Assembly: GCA_003541875.1 (NCBI GenBank)
Contig: DPLS01000319.1
Span: forward strand, 1 to 12,054
Source: Bacteroidota bacterium
GTDB taxonomy: Bacteria; Bacteroidota; Ignavibacteria; UBA10030; UBA6906
DNA length: 12,054 bases
Direction: 5' to 3'
The position numbers and the translations under genes are program-made. Below the pieces are notes generated by a model. The model had not been told where the DNA came from. It did not search any database and saw nothing but the letters and a program-made list of their open reading frames with translations. Shown one piece after another: positions 1 through 6,661 of the stretch. Position 1 is the first letter of the stretch; each line of letters starts with the position of its first letter.

Positions 1-865
1 GCGTTGGGCGGAGCTTCACGTTCATTGTCGGACGGTAATGCACGTTCATGTCGAACACGGCCGTGGTGAATCCCTTTGCCTTGTGGCCAAGGTTCCGTGC
101 AACCGTAAGAGCTTTGAGAAAGACTTCAGGCATGATCACGGCCGAACCGACGTTGAGCACAACGCCGCCGCCAACCAGTCCCTTGCACGTCTCAGCCAGC
201 AACTTGAAATCCCTGAATGAAAGCTCCCCTGTCGCTGCACCATCCATCGTTGGCTGCTGGTGGATAATGTCTGTACCAATGGCGGCGTGAATGGTAATCG
301 GCACGTTGAGTGAATAGCATGTTGCGAGAATGCTTACGTTGGCGTTCGGCGCATCAAGGGCGAGCAGCTTCCGCCCAAGCGCTTCGCCGTACCCCATATC
401 GGATTCTCTGAATGCGTCAGCCAGCGTTCTGTTGATCAGCTCACCTGTTTCTCTTGCCATCCCGAAACGCCCGTCAAGAATATTGACCGCAACATCCTCC
501 GAAGTCTGTCCCCACATGGCGGTCTCCACGTCGTGAATTGCAGCGGCGCTATTCATCGCAACCGCCGTAATCATGTTGCGTTTGATGAGATCAATGAGTA
601 TGGGAGAAAGTCCGACTTTGATAACGTGCGCTCCCATCATGAGAATGACTGGCTTGTTCTTCTTTCGTGCGGCGATAATGTCATCCGCCAACGAGCGGAG
701 ATCATCCGCAACCAGAATCCTTGGCAGGCTATCTGCAAAATCAGCGAACGAACCCTTCTTTCCGTCAAACACTTTAGCGAAGTCGTCAGGCGTAACCTTA
801 CTCTTCCGTTTCTTAATGGAGATGGTCTTGACCTTCGACAGATCAGCACGTTTGAACTTGGACAT
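1..865 (-). CDS. Conserved Rossmann-like protein, possibly deoxyhypusine-synthase-like (3' end outside window)
   Basis: An uninterrupted frame of 288 codons runs from ATG at 865 off the left edge, so the C-terminus is missing. The start is well supported: GAGG lies 6 nt before the ATG. The N-terminus is lysine-rich (KKRKSK, residues 18-23). A core follows with alternating hydrophobic strands and glycines: KPVILMMGAHVIKVGL (71-86), AVAMNSAAAIHD (101-112), VPITIHAAIGTDIIHQ (188-203) and GGGVVLNVGSAVIMPEVFLKA (starting at 232). This looks like a nucleotide-binding Rossmann-type fold. The segment around 74-112 is arranged like the NAD-binding part of deoxyhypusine synthase (Gly-rich strand, Leu-rich helix, then an A-rich loop with His-Asp). 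However, I cannot see the catalytic lysine region, and the match is from memory of family style only. It follows the DUF3108 gene by 48 bp on the same strand and is probably co-transcribed with it. Function unknown. Confidence 0.8.
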   Translation of the reverse strand, partial: MSKFKRADLSKVKTISIKKRKSKVTPDDFAKVFDGKKGSFADFADSLPRILVADDLRSLADDIIAARKKNKPVILMMGAHVIKVGLSPILIDLIKRNMITAVAMNSAAAIHDVETAMWGQTSEDVAVNILDGRFGMARETGELINRTLADAFRESDMGYGEALGRKLLALDAPNANVSILATCYSLNVPITIHAAIGTDIIHQQPTMDGAATGELSFRDFKLLAETCKGLVGGGVVLNVGSAVIMPEVFLKALTVARNLGHKAKGFTTAVFDMNVHYRPTMNVKLRPT

Positions 866-913
866 AGATACCTCACACACAATCTTGTTAGAAATTCAGG
901 GTGACTCTGTGAT

Positions 914-1912
914 TCATTTGATTCGCGATCTGAGCGGACCAATCAAGCCGGAATATTCTCGTAACTCCGTGTCGATGGAGCCGATGATGACTTTGGTGTT
1001 CACTCGAACGGGAATCTTCCGCTCGTCATCCGATAGCCAGATCACGATACGCCCTTCGCTCTTGAAAAGTCCACCCTCTCGGACAAGCGGTTCCACGACG
1101 ATCGTATTGAAAGTGCCGGCCTCTACTTCAAGCTCCTGCCGACCGAGAAACTTCACCTTCAACTCATGGCTGGTATCTTTGTAGAAGTTGAACAGTGTTG
1201 GTCCTTCACCCACTTTCATCTTCGAGTAGTCGAGCAAACGTGCGTAGTAGAACGCCGACATGATGTCGTGGACATATTCCGGAATCTCGTACTGCCCTCC
1301 AGTAGTCTTTGCCACGTGCCGTACCTGGTCGAACTCGGCGATGAAGTCTCTCCGATACGAGCCTTCGCGAATGTGTTGTTCGAATTTCCAGGGAGCGATG
1401 GCTTCTCCATCGATGAACGTCAGGTATCGGTCTTCCACTTTGTAGACGCTGGAGAAGAATGGTGTCGAGTTTACAGTGAACTCAACCCGGAAGCACCTCC
1501 GACCGGCAATGCTATCGGTGGAAGGAATCGCCATGACGGCTTCGCCTGCGGTGATGTTGAGGTAGTTCACATCGAACACCAATCGTTCTCCAACACCAAA
1601 AGCTTCATTTGTCATTTTTCGCAATTGGAGTTTCTTCAGCGAATCGGCCCGCCATTGCATAAGAGAGTCCGCCGTGTGTTTGCGCTGGATCGAATCAGCA
1701 CTCGCCCTGGCAAGCAGCACCTTCTGAATCGAATCAGCCCTGAATGCAACCAGGCTGTCCTGAACCGCCTTTCCCCGGGCTGCGGCAGTCGGCGCTTTTG
1801 AAGACTTCTTGGCAGATTTCTTCTGAGTGGTCTGTCCGGTGAGCAGCACGAACGCTAGCACGGCAATGAATGTCGCCGCGAAGACGCGACCGATGGAGAA
1901 TCGATTATTCAT
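914..1912 (-). CDS. DUF3108-domain exported protein with Asp-Ser-rich helical linker
   Basis: The protein has 332 residues from ATG 1912. It opens with a signal-peptide-like stretch (NNRFSIGRVFAATFIAVLAF, residues 2-21) and a Lys/Ser/Ala-rich linker. A polar helical segment (about residues 50-100) then repeats an A-D-S-I/L unit four times. From about residue 105 the sequence matches the DUF3108 style: FGVGERLVFDVNYLNITAGEA, then VEDRYLTFIDGEAIAPWKFEQ, and near the end VVEPLVREGGLFKSEGRIVIWLSDD and IPVRVNTKVIIGSIDTEL. DUF3108 proteins are periplasmic or outer-membrane-associated beta-rich proteins without a settled function. ATG 1912 overlaps the upstream glycosyltransferase stop (ATGAATAA), which suggests translational coupling, with AGGA 11 nt upstream. 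A TTG at 1945 and an ATG at 1924 are alternatives but have worse ribosome-site spacing and would lengthen the signal peptide. The context suggests envelope biogenesis. Confidence 0.85.
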   Translation of the reverse strand: MNNRFSIGRVFAATFIAVLAFVLLTGQTTQKKSAKKSSKAPTAAARGKAVQDSLVAFRADSIQKVLLARASADSIQRKHTADSLMQWRADSLKKLQLRKMTNEAFGVGERLVFDVNYLNITAGEAVMAIPSTDSIAGRRCFRVEFTVNSTPFFSSVYKVEDRYLTFIDGEAIAPWKFEQHIREGSYRRDFIAEFDQVRHVAKTTGGQYEIPEYVHDIMSAFYYARLLDYSKMKVGEGPTLFNFYKDTSHELKVKFLGRQELEVEAGTFNTIVVEPLVREGGLFKSEGRIVIWLSDDERKIPVRVNTKVIIGSIDTELREYSGLIGPLRSRIK

Positions 1913-2990
1913 GAAGAACAACATCCTTGTTCTTTTGTTCGGCAAGCAACGAACACGCGGCTGCGTACACTTGATCCACCGAGATGCTCATCATACACGC
2001 ACACGGGACCTCTTTCTTGTTCGTACATTCAGCGCAATCAATCGGCTTGTCGGGAACGAGGACCCGCTTCTTTGAAGTGTATGGTCCCCACCGAACAGCA
2101 CTCATCGGGGTAGCTTGAGGGAACAAGCTCACAACCGGTGTACCAACAGCAACAGCAATGTGAAGCGGACCAGTGGAGTTCGATATGAAGAGACTTGACC
2201 GTTTGATGAGTGCGCTGAGTTCCTTCAATGAAAGTTTCCCCACTAACGGGATCGCTTTCCCCTTTGTCGCGAGCAAGACTTCAGCGACTTTGCGTTCCTC
2301 TCCTTTGGCTCCCGTGACGAGTACCTGGGCTCCACGGTCTGTCTGAAATCGTAATGCCAACCTTCCGAAAAACTCCGCTGGCCATTCCCGTGCCGAGCCA
2401 CCGGTTCCCGGATGGACAACAATAATCTCCTTCGCCCGGTCGATCATCAACGATGCCAACAAGCCCTCCACCTTGGCATCTACTTCCGGATGGATGGTGA
2501 GAGAGAATTCTGGTGCACCATCAACTGGACAATCAAGTTCCTTTAAAAGATTCAGATTGTACTCAAGCTCGTGGCGTTTTGCATCTTTTCTGTGTTCGTA
2601 TACTCGTCGATCAAAGAGGAATGAATAATAGCGGTACCCGGAACCTACTCTTACCGGTATGCCTGCTCGAAACATGAGCCACGCAAGCCGGAGGGACGGA
2701 TAGACGACGATGACAATGTCGAACTTCCTCTCCTTGACCACCGCCAGCATTTTGTCGAGCGGCACCAGTTGTCCCCCGTCGTCATACAAAAGAAGCTCAT
2801 CGACATACGGATTCCCTTCAACCAGATCGGCGGTATACTTCCGGAGCAGCATGGAGATGAATGCATCGGGAAAGCGCTTGCGGAGGAAGGGCAGCATGGG
2901 CAGAGTGAGAACAACGTCGCCAACTCGGTCGGTACGGACTAGGAGGATTCGTTTACTGCGCCGGGACGTATCAGCAACATGCGTGTGCAA
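1905..2990 (-). CDS. Glycosyltransferase family 9 (ADP-heptose:LPS heptosyltransferase-like)
   Basis: A 361-residue GT9/heptosyltransferase-family enzyme, which would transfer a sugar from an ADP-heptose-type donor to an LPS-core or other envelope acceptor at the inner face of the inner membrane. The N-terminal family signature ILLVRTDRVGDVVLTLP (residues 15-31) is followed by an acceptor-side Rossmann domain. The donor-site motifs are VVHPGTGGSAREWP (191-204) and FISNSTGPLHIAVAVGTPVV (268-287). A C-terminal cysteine cluster (C319, C322, C330, C332) is common in the family. Length is typical. The start is TTG at 2990 with GGAG 10 nt upstream; no ATG exists before the conserved core, so this start is likely but the exact codon is uncertain. 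A candidate promoter lies at 3023-3051. The stop overlaps the DUF3108 start. The exact sugar and acceptor cannot be told from sequence. Confidence 0.9.
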   Translation of the reverse strand: MHTHVADTSRRSKRILLVRTDRVGDVVLTLPMLPFLRKRFPDAFISMLLRKYTADLVEGNPYVDELLLYDDGGQLVPLDKMLAVVKERKFDIVIVVYPSLRLAWLMFRAGIPVRVGSGYRYYSFLFDRRVYEHRKDAKRHELEYNLNLLKELDCPVDGAPEFSLTIHPEVDAKVEGLLASLMIDRAKEIIVVHPGTGGSAREWPAEFFGRLALRFQTDRGAQVLVTGAKGEERKVAEVLLATKGKAIPLVGKLSLKELSALIKRSSLFISNSTGPLHIAVAVGTPVVSLFPQATPMSAVRWGPYTSKKRVLVPDKPIDCAECTNKKEVPCACMMSISVDQVYAAACSLLAEQKNKDVVLHE

Positions 2991-3022
2991 CAGTCAGAGG
3001 CTCCGTGCTTTGAACACCGAGA

Positions 3023-3051
3023 AATATAGCCGAAGCAGGAATCAATAGCAA
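3023..3051 (-). promoter_or_regulatory. Candidate sigma70-like promoter for the glycosyltransferase operon
   Basis: On the minus strand, TTGCTA (3051-3046, 4 of 6 matches to the -35 consensus) is followed by a 17-nt spacer and TATATT (3028-3023, 5 of 6 matches to the -10 consensus). This places a transcription start near 3016, about 25 nt before the TTG start at 2990. It suggests that the operon starts here rather than reading through from dnaG. Bacteroidota proper often use a different -10/-33 pattern, so this is moderate evidence only. Confidence 0.45.
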
Positions 3052-3092
3052 CCCATTCTCATCTGGGAGCCAGCACTCGAAATCACTTGTGG

Positions 3093-3485
3093 TCATCTTT
3101 GTTCAAACATCTTCTTCATCGGTACCCAGTAGAAATCAATCCATCCTTGCTTGATGGCTCTGTATTGCTTATCATGTACGCCCGTTTGTGTGAAGGTGAG
3201 CTTCGTCCCACCTTTGACCTTCTTCAGCGCAAACGTCGCCCTGGAGTAATCCCCTTCGGGCCAATCCCCTCCACGCCACATCTGGACGATCTTCTTGTTC
3301 TTGACCAACTCAACATTCGTCCCATCAATGTACCCGTCGTATGCCGAGATCTTCCCTCCAACCTTTCGACTGATCTTGGCCGGCGCGCCCGTAAATTTTG
3401 CGTGCGTCTTCGAATTCATTAGTGCTTCGTAGACTTGTTCTGGCGTTGCACTGAGCGTGACTGACTGGCGGATGGTTTTGGGCAT
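3093..3485 (-). CDS. AHSA1/SRPBCC-domain protein
   Basis: A 130-residue protein of the AHSA1 (Activator of Hsp90 ATPase homologue 1-like) group in the SRPBCC/START-like fold, a small helix-grip domain that usually encloses a hydrophobic ligand. Typical features are the opening KTIRQSVTLSATPEQVYEAL, which leads into the helix, then GGKISAYDGYIDGTNVEL, IVQMWRGGDWPEGDYSRATF and GGTKLTFTQTGV, with a closing amphipathic helix WIDFYWVPMKKMFEQ. The length fits a single complete domain. The start at 3485 is set by an excellent AAGGAG 7 nt upstream; an in-frame extension to 3518 would overlap the dnaG stop and lacks such a site. It lies 29 bp after dnaG on the same strand and is probably transcribed with it. 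The ligand and role are unknown, and the dnaG linkage may be incidental. Confidence 0.85.
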   Translation of the reverse strand: MPKTIRQSVTLSATPEQVYEALMNSKTHAKFTGAPAKISRKVGGKISAYDGYIDGTNVELVKNKKIVQMWRGGDWPEGDYSRATFALKKVKGGTKLTFTQTGVHDKQYRAIKQGWIDFYWVPMKKMFEQR

Positions 3486-3514
3486 AAAAGGTCTCCTTTG
3501 ATCTTGCTGAATTC

Positions 3515-5419
3515 TCACACAGAAGCACTAGCATTCTTACCACCGAGCCCGCCGATCTCCACCTCCTTCTTCTCACTCATAAGGAGTTGGTGGCGTTCAA
3601 GGTATTCACGGACCGGCTCGCCACGCGCAGATGCTTCCCTCATCGCCCGTTGATTTTCCTCCAGCAACTCCACTATCTGCTGCTTGCGGATGATGAGAAT
3701 ACAACGCTCAGCGAGTGTTGCGGGATCAGCTTCTTCAAGCACCGACCATCCCTTGCTGATCTCATACTTGCTAAAGACGAGATCGGCAACAAAGCGACGG
3801 AAGTCGCCTGCCTGTCCGGTAGGCAGGGCATCATCCACTTCACCGATCAGAGTGTTGGCATCCCACGCACGTCCACTTTCGGCGTACCCGAGAATCATCT
3901 CTACGAGACGTTGCGCTTGCGTGTGCGTGAAGCGCTCACGCTCGATATGAGAGAAGATGAATCCTACCATCTCATTGCCGTGTTCGAGCATCAACTTAAG
4001 CAGGTCCCGTTCAGCCGAGGGGAGTTCCTTCGCCGGGGGCACATACACCTGTTTCGCCCTCGTCTCATCGAGGGCCAACGCAGTCTCCTTGCGCTGGGCA
4101 AATTGACTCTGGGACCGCTCGTGGCCAAGTATCCGGTCGAGTTCCCTGTACAACACTGACTCGTAGATGCCATACTTCTCGGAAACGCTCTTGATGTAGA
4201 ACGTCCGCTTCAACTCGTCCTTCATTTTGGCGATCGTCTCGACGATCGACCGGACAGCACGCACCTGGCCTTCAGGAGTCGAAAGCAAACCATCAGCCTG
4301 AAAGTGACGGGCTTTGAAATCGAGAAACGATACCGCCTCGTCAAGAAGTTTCTGGAATTCATCCCGTCCGTTCTTTTTCACAAAGGAGTCAGGGTCTTCC
4401 CCGGCGGGTAGCTCGGCAACCTTCACCTCCAGCCCCTGCTCGATAATCAGATCAACCCCTCGCAACGCAGCCTTCGAGCCGGCAGAGTCAGCATCGTACA
4501 CAAGGGTTGTGTTTTTCGCGTACCGACTGACGAGTTGAATCTGTTCCTCGGTCAACGCTGTGCCACTCGAAGCAACGATGTTCTGGATCCCCGACTGAAA
4601 AACCGATATCAGGTCGGCATAGCCTTCAACGAGGATTGCATACTCCTTTTCCCTGATCGCCTCCTTCGCATGAAACAGACCATACAGGTTGCGGCTCTTG
4701 TTGTGGATGGGAGTCTCAGGAGAATTGATGTACTTGCCAAGGGGATCGTCCTCGCGCATCTTGCGAGCACCGAATGCAATTGTCCGACCTGAAGGTGAGA
4801 AGATGGGGAACATTGCCCGTCCACGGAAGCGATCATAATACCCACTTCCATCATCGCGTTTCACAACAAGCCCGGCTTTGTCCAGCATGTCAATCGAAAT
4901 GTTTTCCCGCTCCATTCTCTTCATTAACTCATCCCAGGAGTTCATTGCATATCCAAGTCCAAACTTCCTGATTGTTTCATCCGTGAAGCCACGGTGATGG
5001 AAATACTCAAGTGCCAGCTTGCCTTCAACTGTTGTCGTGAGGTTTTCGTAGAAGTAAAGGCCCGCCTTGCGGCAAATCTCATACAGTTTCTCGCTCTCCG
5101 TTGCCTCAGCCACATCGACTGAACTCTCAGAGGGGAGCACAATCCCTGCCCGTTCCGCCAGGGTGCGGACCGCCTCAATGAACGACACCTTTTCCAGCTG
5201 CGTGATGAACGTGATGACGTTTCCGCCATTGCCGCACCCGAAGCAGTAGTACATCTGCTTCTCAGGGCTCACGTTGAAGGATGGCGTCTTCTCCTGATGA
5301 AAGGGACAAAGTCCCACGAAGTTCTTCCCGCGCTTCTTCAGTCGAACATGGGAGGAGATGACATCCACAATGTCCGACGCGCTGCGCACTTCATCAATTT
5401 TTGAATCAGGGATACGCAT
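3515..5419 (-). CDS. dnaG: DNA primase DnaG
   Basis: A complete 634-residue bacterial primase, which makes RNA primers for replication and works with the DnaB helicase. The N-terminal CHC2 zinc-binding domain has C38, H41, C59 and C62 (CPFH ... CFGC). The RNA-polymerase core contains the basic motif YYDRFRGRAMFPI (194-206) and GRTIAFGAR (211-219). The TOPRIM domain has the metal-binding glutamate in LVEGYADL (E265) and the DxD in LVYDADSAGSKAA (D309, D311), at the same numbering as in E. coli. The remainder, from about residue 430, is the variable C-terminal helicase-binding region. Residues 532-538 (LPTGQAG) are encoded by a GC palindrome and look like a recent in-frame insertion. The start is ATG 5419, with only a weak upstream ribosome site. 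The divergent neighbour is a response regulator; the downstream neighbour is an AHSA1 protein. Confidence 0.97.
   Translation of the reverse strand: MRIPDSKIDEVRSASDIVDVISSHVRLKKRGKNFVGLCPFHQEKTPSFNVSPEKQMYYCFGCGNGGNVITFITQLEKVSFIEAVRTLAERAGIVLPSESSVDVAEATESEKLYEICRKAGLYFYENLTTTVEGKLALEYFHHRGFTDETIRKFGLGYAMNSWDELMKRMERENISIDMLDKAGLVVKRDDGSGYYDRFRGRAMFPIFSPSGRTIAFGARKMREDDPLGKYINSPETPIHNKSRNLYGLFHAKEAIREKEYAILVEGYADLISVFQSGIQNIVASSGTALTEEQIQLVSRYAKNTTLVYDADSAGSKAALRGVDLIIEQGLEVKVAELPAGEDPDSFVKKNGRDEFQKLLDEAVSFLDFKARHFQADGLLSTPEGQVRAVRSIVETIAKMKDELKRTFYIKSVSEKYGIYESVLYRELDRILGHERSQSQFAQRKETALALDETRAKQVYVPPAKELPSAERDLLKLMLEHGNEMVGFIFSHIERERFTHTQAQRLVEMILGYAESGRAWDANTLIGEVDDALPTGQAGDFRRFVADLVFSKYEISKGWSVLEEADPATLAERCILIIRKQQIVELLEENQRAMREASARGEPVREYLERHQLLMSEKKEVEIGGLGGKNASASV
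3807..3827 (-). repeat. GC-rich palindrome inserted in frame in dnaG
   Basis: Perfect 7-bp inverted arms, CCTGCCT and AGGCAGG, flank a 7-nt centre containing CCGG. On the coding strand the unit and its edges read as LPTGQAG (dnaG residues 532-538, codons 3826-3806), in the poorly conserved C-terminal domain. The low-complexity peptide interrupts an otherwise normal helical sequence (VDDA before, DFRRFV after). From memory, similar palindromes translated as LPTGQAG or LPAGRQAG occur inside many unrelated proteins of CPR and some FCB-group metagenome genomes, so this looks like one copy of a dispersed short palindromic element. Only one clear copy is visible in this window. Confidence 0.6.
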
Positions 5420-5479
5420 GGAATGCTCTTGTTGAGGGCGGCCCTTCAGGAATCCGCAAAGAGAACCGAAGGTCGAACG

Positions 5480-5508
5480 AATCTACAGAAAAGAGGTGTG
5501 AGAGGCAA
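5480..5508 (-). promoter_or_regulatory. Weak candidate promoter for dnaG
   Basis: On the minus strand, TTGCCT (5508-5503) and TAGATT (5485-5480) are separated by 17 nt, each matching four of six consensus bases. The expected start near 5473 would leave a leader of about 54 nt before the dnaG ATG. The spacing is right but both boxes are poor, so this is only a candidate. It would lie back to back with the plus-strand promoter at 5523-5551. Confidence 0.25.
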
Positions 5509-5522
5509 GGAGAACAATTGAC

Positions 5523-5551
5523 TTGACAACACCTGGGCAATCTCCTATCTT
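5523..5551 (+). promoter_or_regulatory. Sigma70-like promoter of the response-regulator gene
   Basis: A perfect -35 box TTGACA (5523-5528), a 17-nt spacer and TATCTT (5546-5551, four of six consensus bases). Transcription would start near 5558, giving a leader of about 40 nt to the ATG at 5599. This also argues against the in-frame TTG at 5563 as the start, since it would be almost leaderless. Confidence 0.6.
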
Positions 5552-5598
5552 GAAAAGGTGATTTGAGGCGAGTGCACGGACAACCCGGGAAAACACGA

Positions 5599-5961
5599 AT
5601 GAGAATCTTGGCAGTCGAAGACGAAGCTGAATACCTTGAAATGCTGCAGATGGTTATTGACGGGATTGGCCATTCTCTCGTCATCGCAAAGAATGGCATC
5701 GAAGCAATCCGGATACTCGAAAATGAAAAGATCGACGTTATTCTATCGGATGTTGCGATGCCGTCGATGGACGGACTTGAATTGCACAGGCAGATACGCC
5801 TGAAACCGGAACACAAAGAAACCCCCTTCATCTTTCTCACCGGGGTTTCAAACCTGAAGCAAGTCAAAGAGGAATGCACGTCGGCCAAAGACCTGCTGCT
5901 GCAGAAGCCGGTATCAGTCGAGCGGTTGCTGAAGTTGTTCTCTGGACACGTGAAGACTTAG
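5599..5961 (+). CDS. Stand-alone response-regulator receiver (REC) protein
   Basis: A 120-residue CheY-like receiver domain with no output domain, the only plus-strand gene of the window. Canonical residues are all visible: the acidic pocket MRILAVEDE (E7, D8), the phospho-acceptor D51 in VILSDVAMPSMDG, the switch Thr in FIFLTG and the conserved Lys in LLLQKPVS. It should therefore be phosphorylated by a histidine kinase and act by protein-protein contact. No kinase gene lies nearby, so the partner is unknown. ATG 5599 was chosen because it begins the domain exactly and is preceded by GGGA 8 nt upstream; extending to TTG 5563 adds a non-conserved stretch. It is divergent from dnaG, has its own promoter at 5523-5551 and is followed by a hairpin at 6003-6028. 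Confidence 0.92.
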   Translation: MRILAVEDEAEYLEMLQMVIDGIGHSLVIAKNGIEAIRILENEKIDVILSDVAMPSMDGLELHRQIRLKPEHKETPFIFLTGVSNLKQVKEECTSAKDLLLQKPVSVERLLKLFSGHVKT

Positions 5962-6002
5962 TCCGGACACCGTTAAGTCCGTATGGGAACCCGAGAAATC
6001 AG

Positions 6003-6028
6003 AAGCCCGTCGACCCCTCGACGGGCTT
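6003..6028. terminator. Strong hairpin terminator between convergent genes
   Basis: A perfect 11-bp stem, AAGCCCGTCGA and TCGACGGGCTT, with a CCCC loop. On the plus strand it is 41 nt past the response-regulator stop and the stem runs into TTTGCTTC. On the minus strand it is followed by TTCTGATTTCTC and begins only 4 nt after a TGA at 6033-6035. The T-tracts are imperfect both ways, but the stem is strong and the location between convergent transcripts fits a bidirectional terminator. Confidence 0.75.
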
Positions 6029-6032
6029 TGCT

Positions 6033-6122
6033 TCAGTAGCCAAACGCCTTGTCTTCCAACGCCTTGCTGGACGGATCATCCTGCAATCGATTCAGGGCCA
6101 CCTTCCGTAGGATTTCGATCAG
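6033..6122 (-). pseudogene. Apparent duplicate or frameshifted C-terminal tail of the adjacent lipoprotein
   Basis: Immediately behind the lipoprotein stop, another minus-strand frame reads 29 codons without a stop to TGA at 6033. Its product resembles the lipoprotein's own tail: the lipoprotein ends with LRK, then a short amphipathic helix, then EALGY and stop; the second frame has ILRK, a helix of similar length and KAFGY and stop. The last 18 nt of both tails also agree at about 13 positions. No convincing start or ribosome site lies in front. It may be a remnant of a tandem duplication, or the true C-terminus separated by a frameshift. The hairpin at 6003-6028 begins just after this second stop. 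Confidence 0.4.
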
Positions 6123-6577
6123 TATCCCAATGCCTCTTTCATAGCAGGACTGTGTTTCACCGCAAGATCGATGATCTGCTTTCGAAGCTGCACGATTTCC
6201 TCCGGAAGGTCTCTTACGCTACCAATAGAAAAGGTCGATGTGCGCCCGCCGAACGTCGCTGTAATCTTCTCGTCGGGTACGTCAAGCATGCGTTCCGTTT
6301 TTGGTTGTTGGATGTCGTGTAGTTTGATCTCGTTGAGAAAGCGATGCAGGCTTTCAATCTCTGCGGTCTCAGGAATGAACTGTTCCTGAATGTCGCGTTT
6401 CGGTCGCACGCTGTGATAGACAACCGATAGCGCCTCCCCCGACACTTCAATCCGGGTCTCCGTGTTGTGAAGAGCATTTTTCGCAACATATGTAATCATG
6501 ATGTCGCCTCGTTCTGTTTTGCTGGACGAACAGCCAACGAGACAGAGGAGTGACAGAAAGGAAATCATTCTCAGCAT
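6119..6577 (-). CDS. Small predicted lipoprotein, unknown function
   Basis: 152 residues from ATG 6577, starting MLRMISFLSLLCLVGCSSSK: a short hydrophobic signal ending in a lipobox LVGC, so C16 should be lipidated and the protein anchored to a membrane facing the periplasm. The mature part is a single small domain with predicted strands (GDIMITYVAKNA, TRIEVSGEALSVVYHSV, KITATFGGRTSTFSIG) and two helices (AEIESLHRFLNEIKL near the middle and LPEEIVQLRKQIIDLAVKHS at the end). I do not recognise the family. AAGG 8 nt before ATG 6577 supports this start over the TTG at 6583. It lies 84 bp downstream of the T9SS-sorted protein on the same strand, with a structured hairpin between them. A second frame resembling its C-terminus follows directly. 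Confidence 0.8.
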   Translation of the reverse strand: MLRMISFLSLLCLVGCSSSKTERGDIMITYVAKNALHNTETRIEVSGEALSVVYHSVRPKRDIQEQFIPETAEIESLHRFLNEIKLHDIQQPKTERMLDVPDEKITATFGGRTSTFSIGSVRDLPEEIVQLRKQIIDLAVKHSPAMKEALGY

Positions 6578-6614
6578 GAACAATACCTTCTTCGCGGTGT
6601 GCGATTCTAGTACT

Positions 6615-6652
6615 CCTGCCGACCACCCGTTAGGTGGAGGATGACCGACAGG
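6615..6652 (-). repeat. Imperfect two-part hairpin in the intergenic gap, possible repeat element
   Basis: The inner stem CCACC/GGTGG (6623-6627 and 6633-6637) has a 5-nt loop. The outer arms, CCTGCCGA (6615-6622) and CCGACAGG (6645-6652), pair over 8 positions in the minus-strand RNA if two G-U pairs are allowed, leaving a 7-nt bulge on one side. It lies 9 nt after the stop of the large secreted protein (6662). There is no T-tract, so it is not a classical terminator; it could stabilise the 3' end of that message or be a dispersed palindromic repeat. Its CCTGCC and GACAGG ends recall the dnaG palindrome. Confidence 0.5.
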
Positions 6653-6661
6653 GCATCGAAC

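Noticed and set aside
573..1184. Plus-strand open frame of 203 codons
   Set aside because: It spans the boundary of two well-supported minus-strand genes and has no recognisable product.
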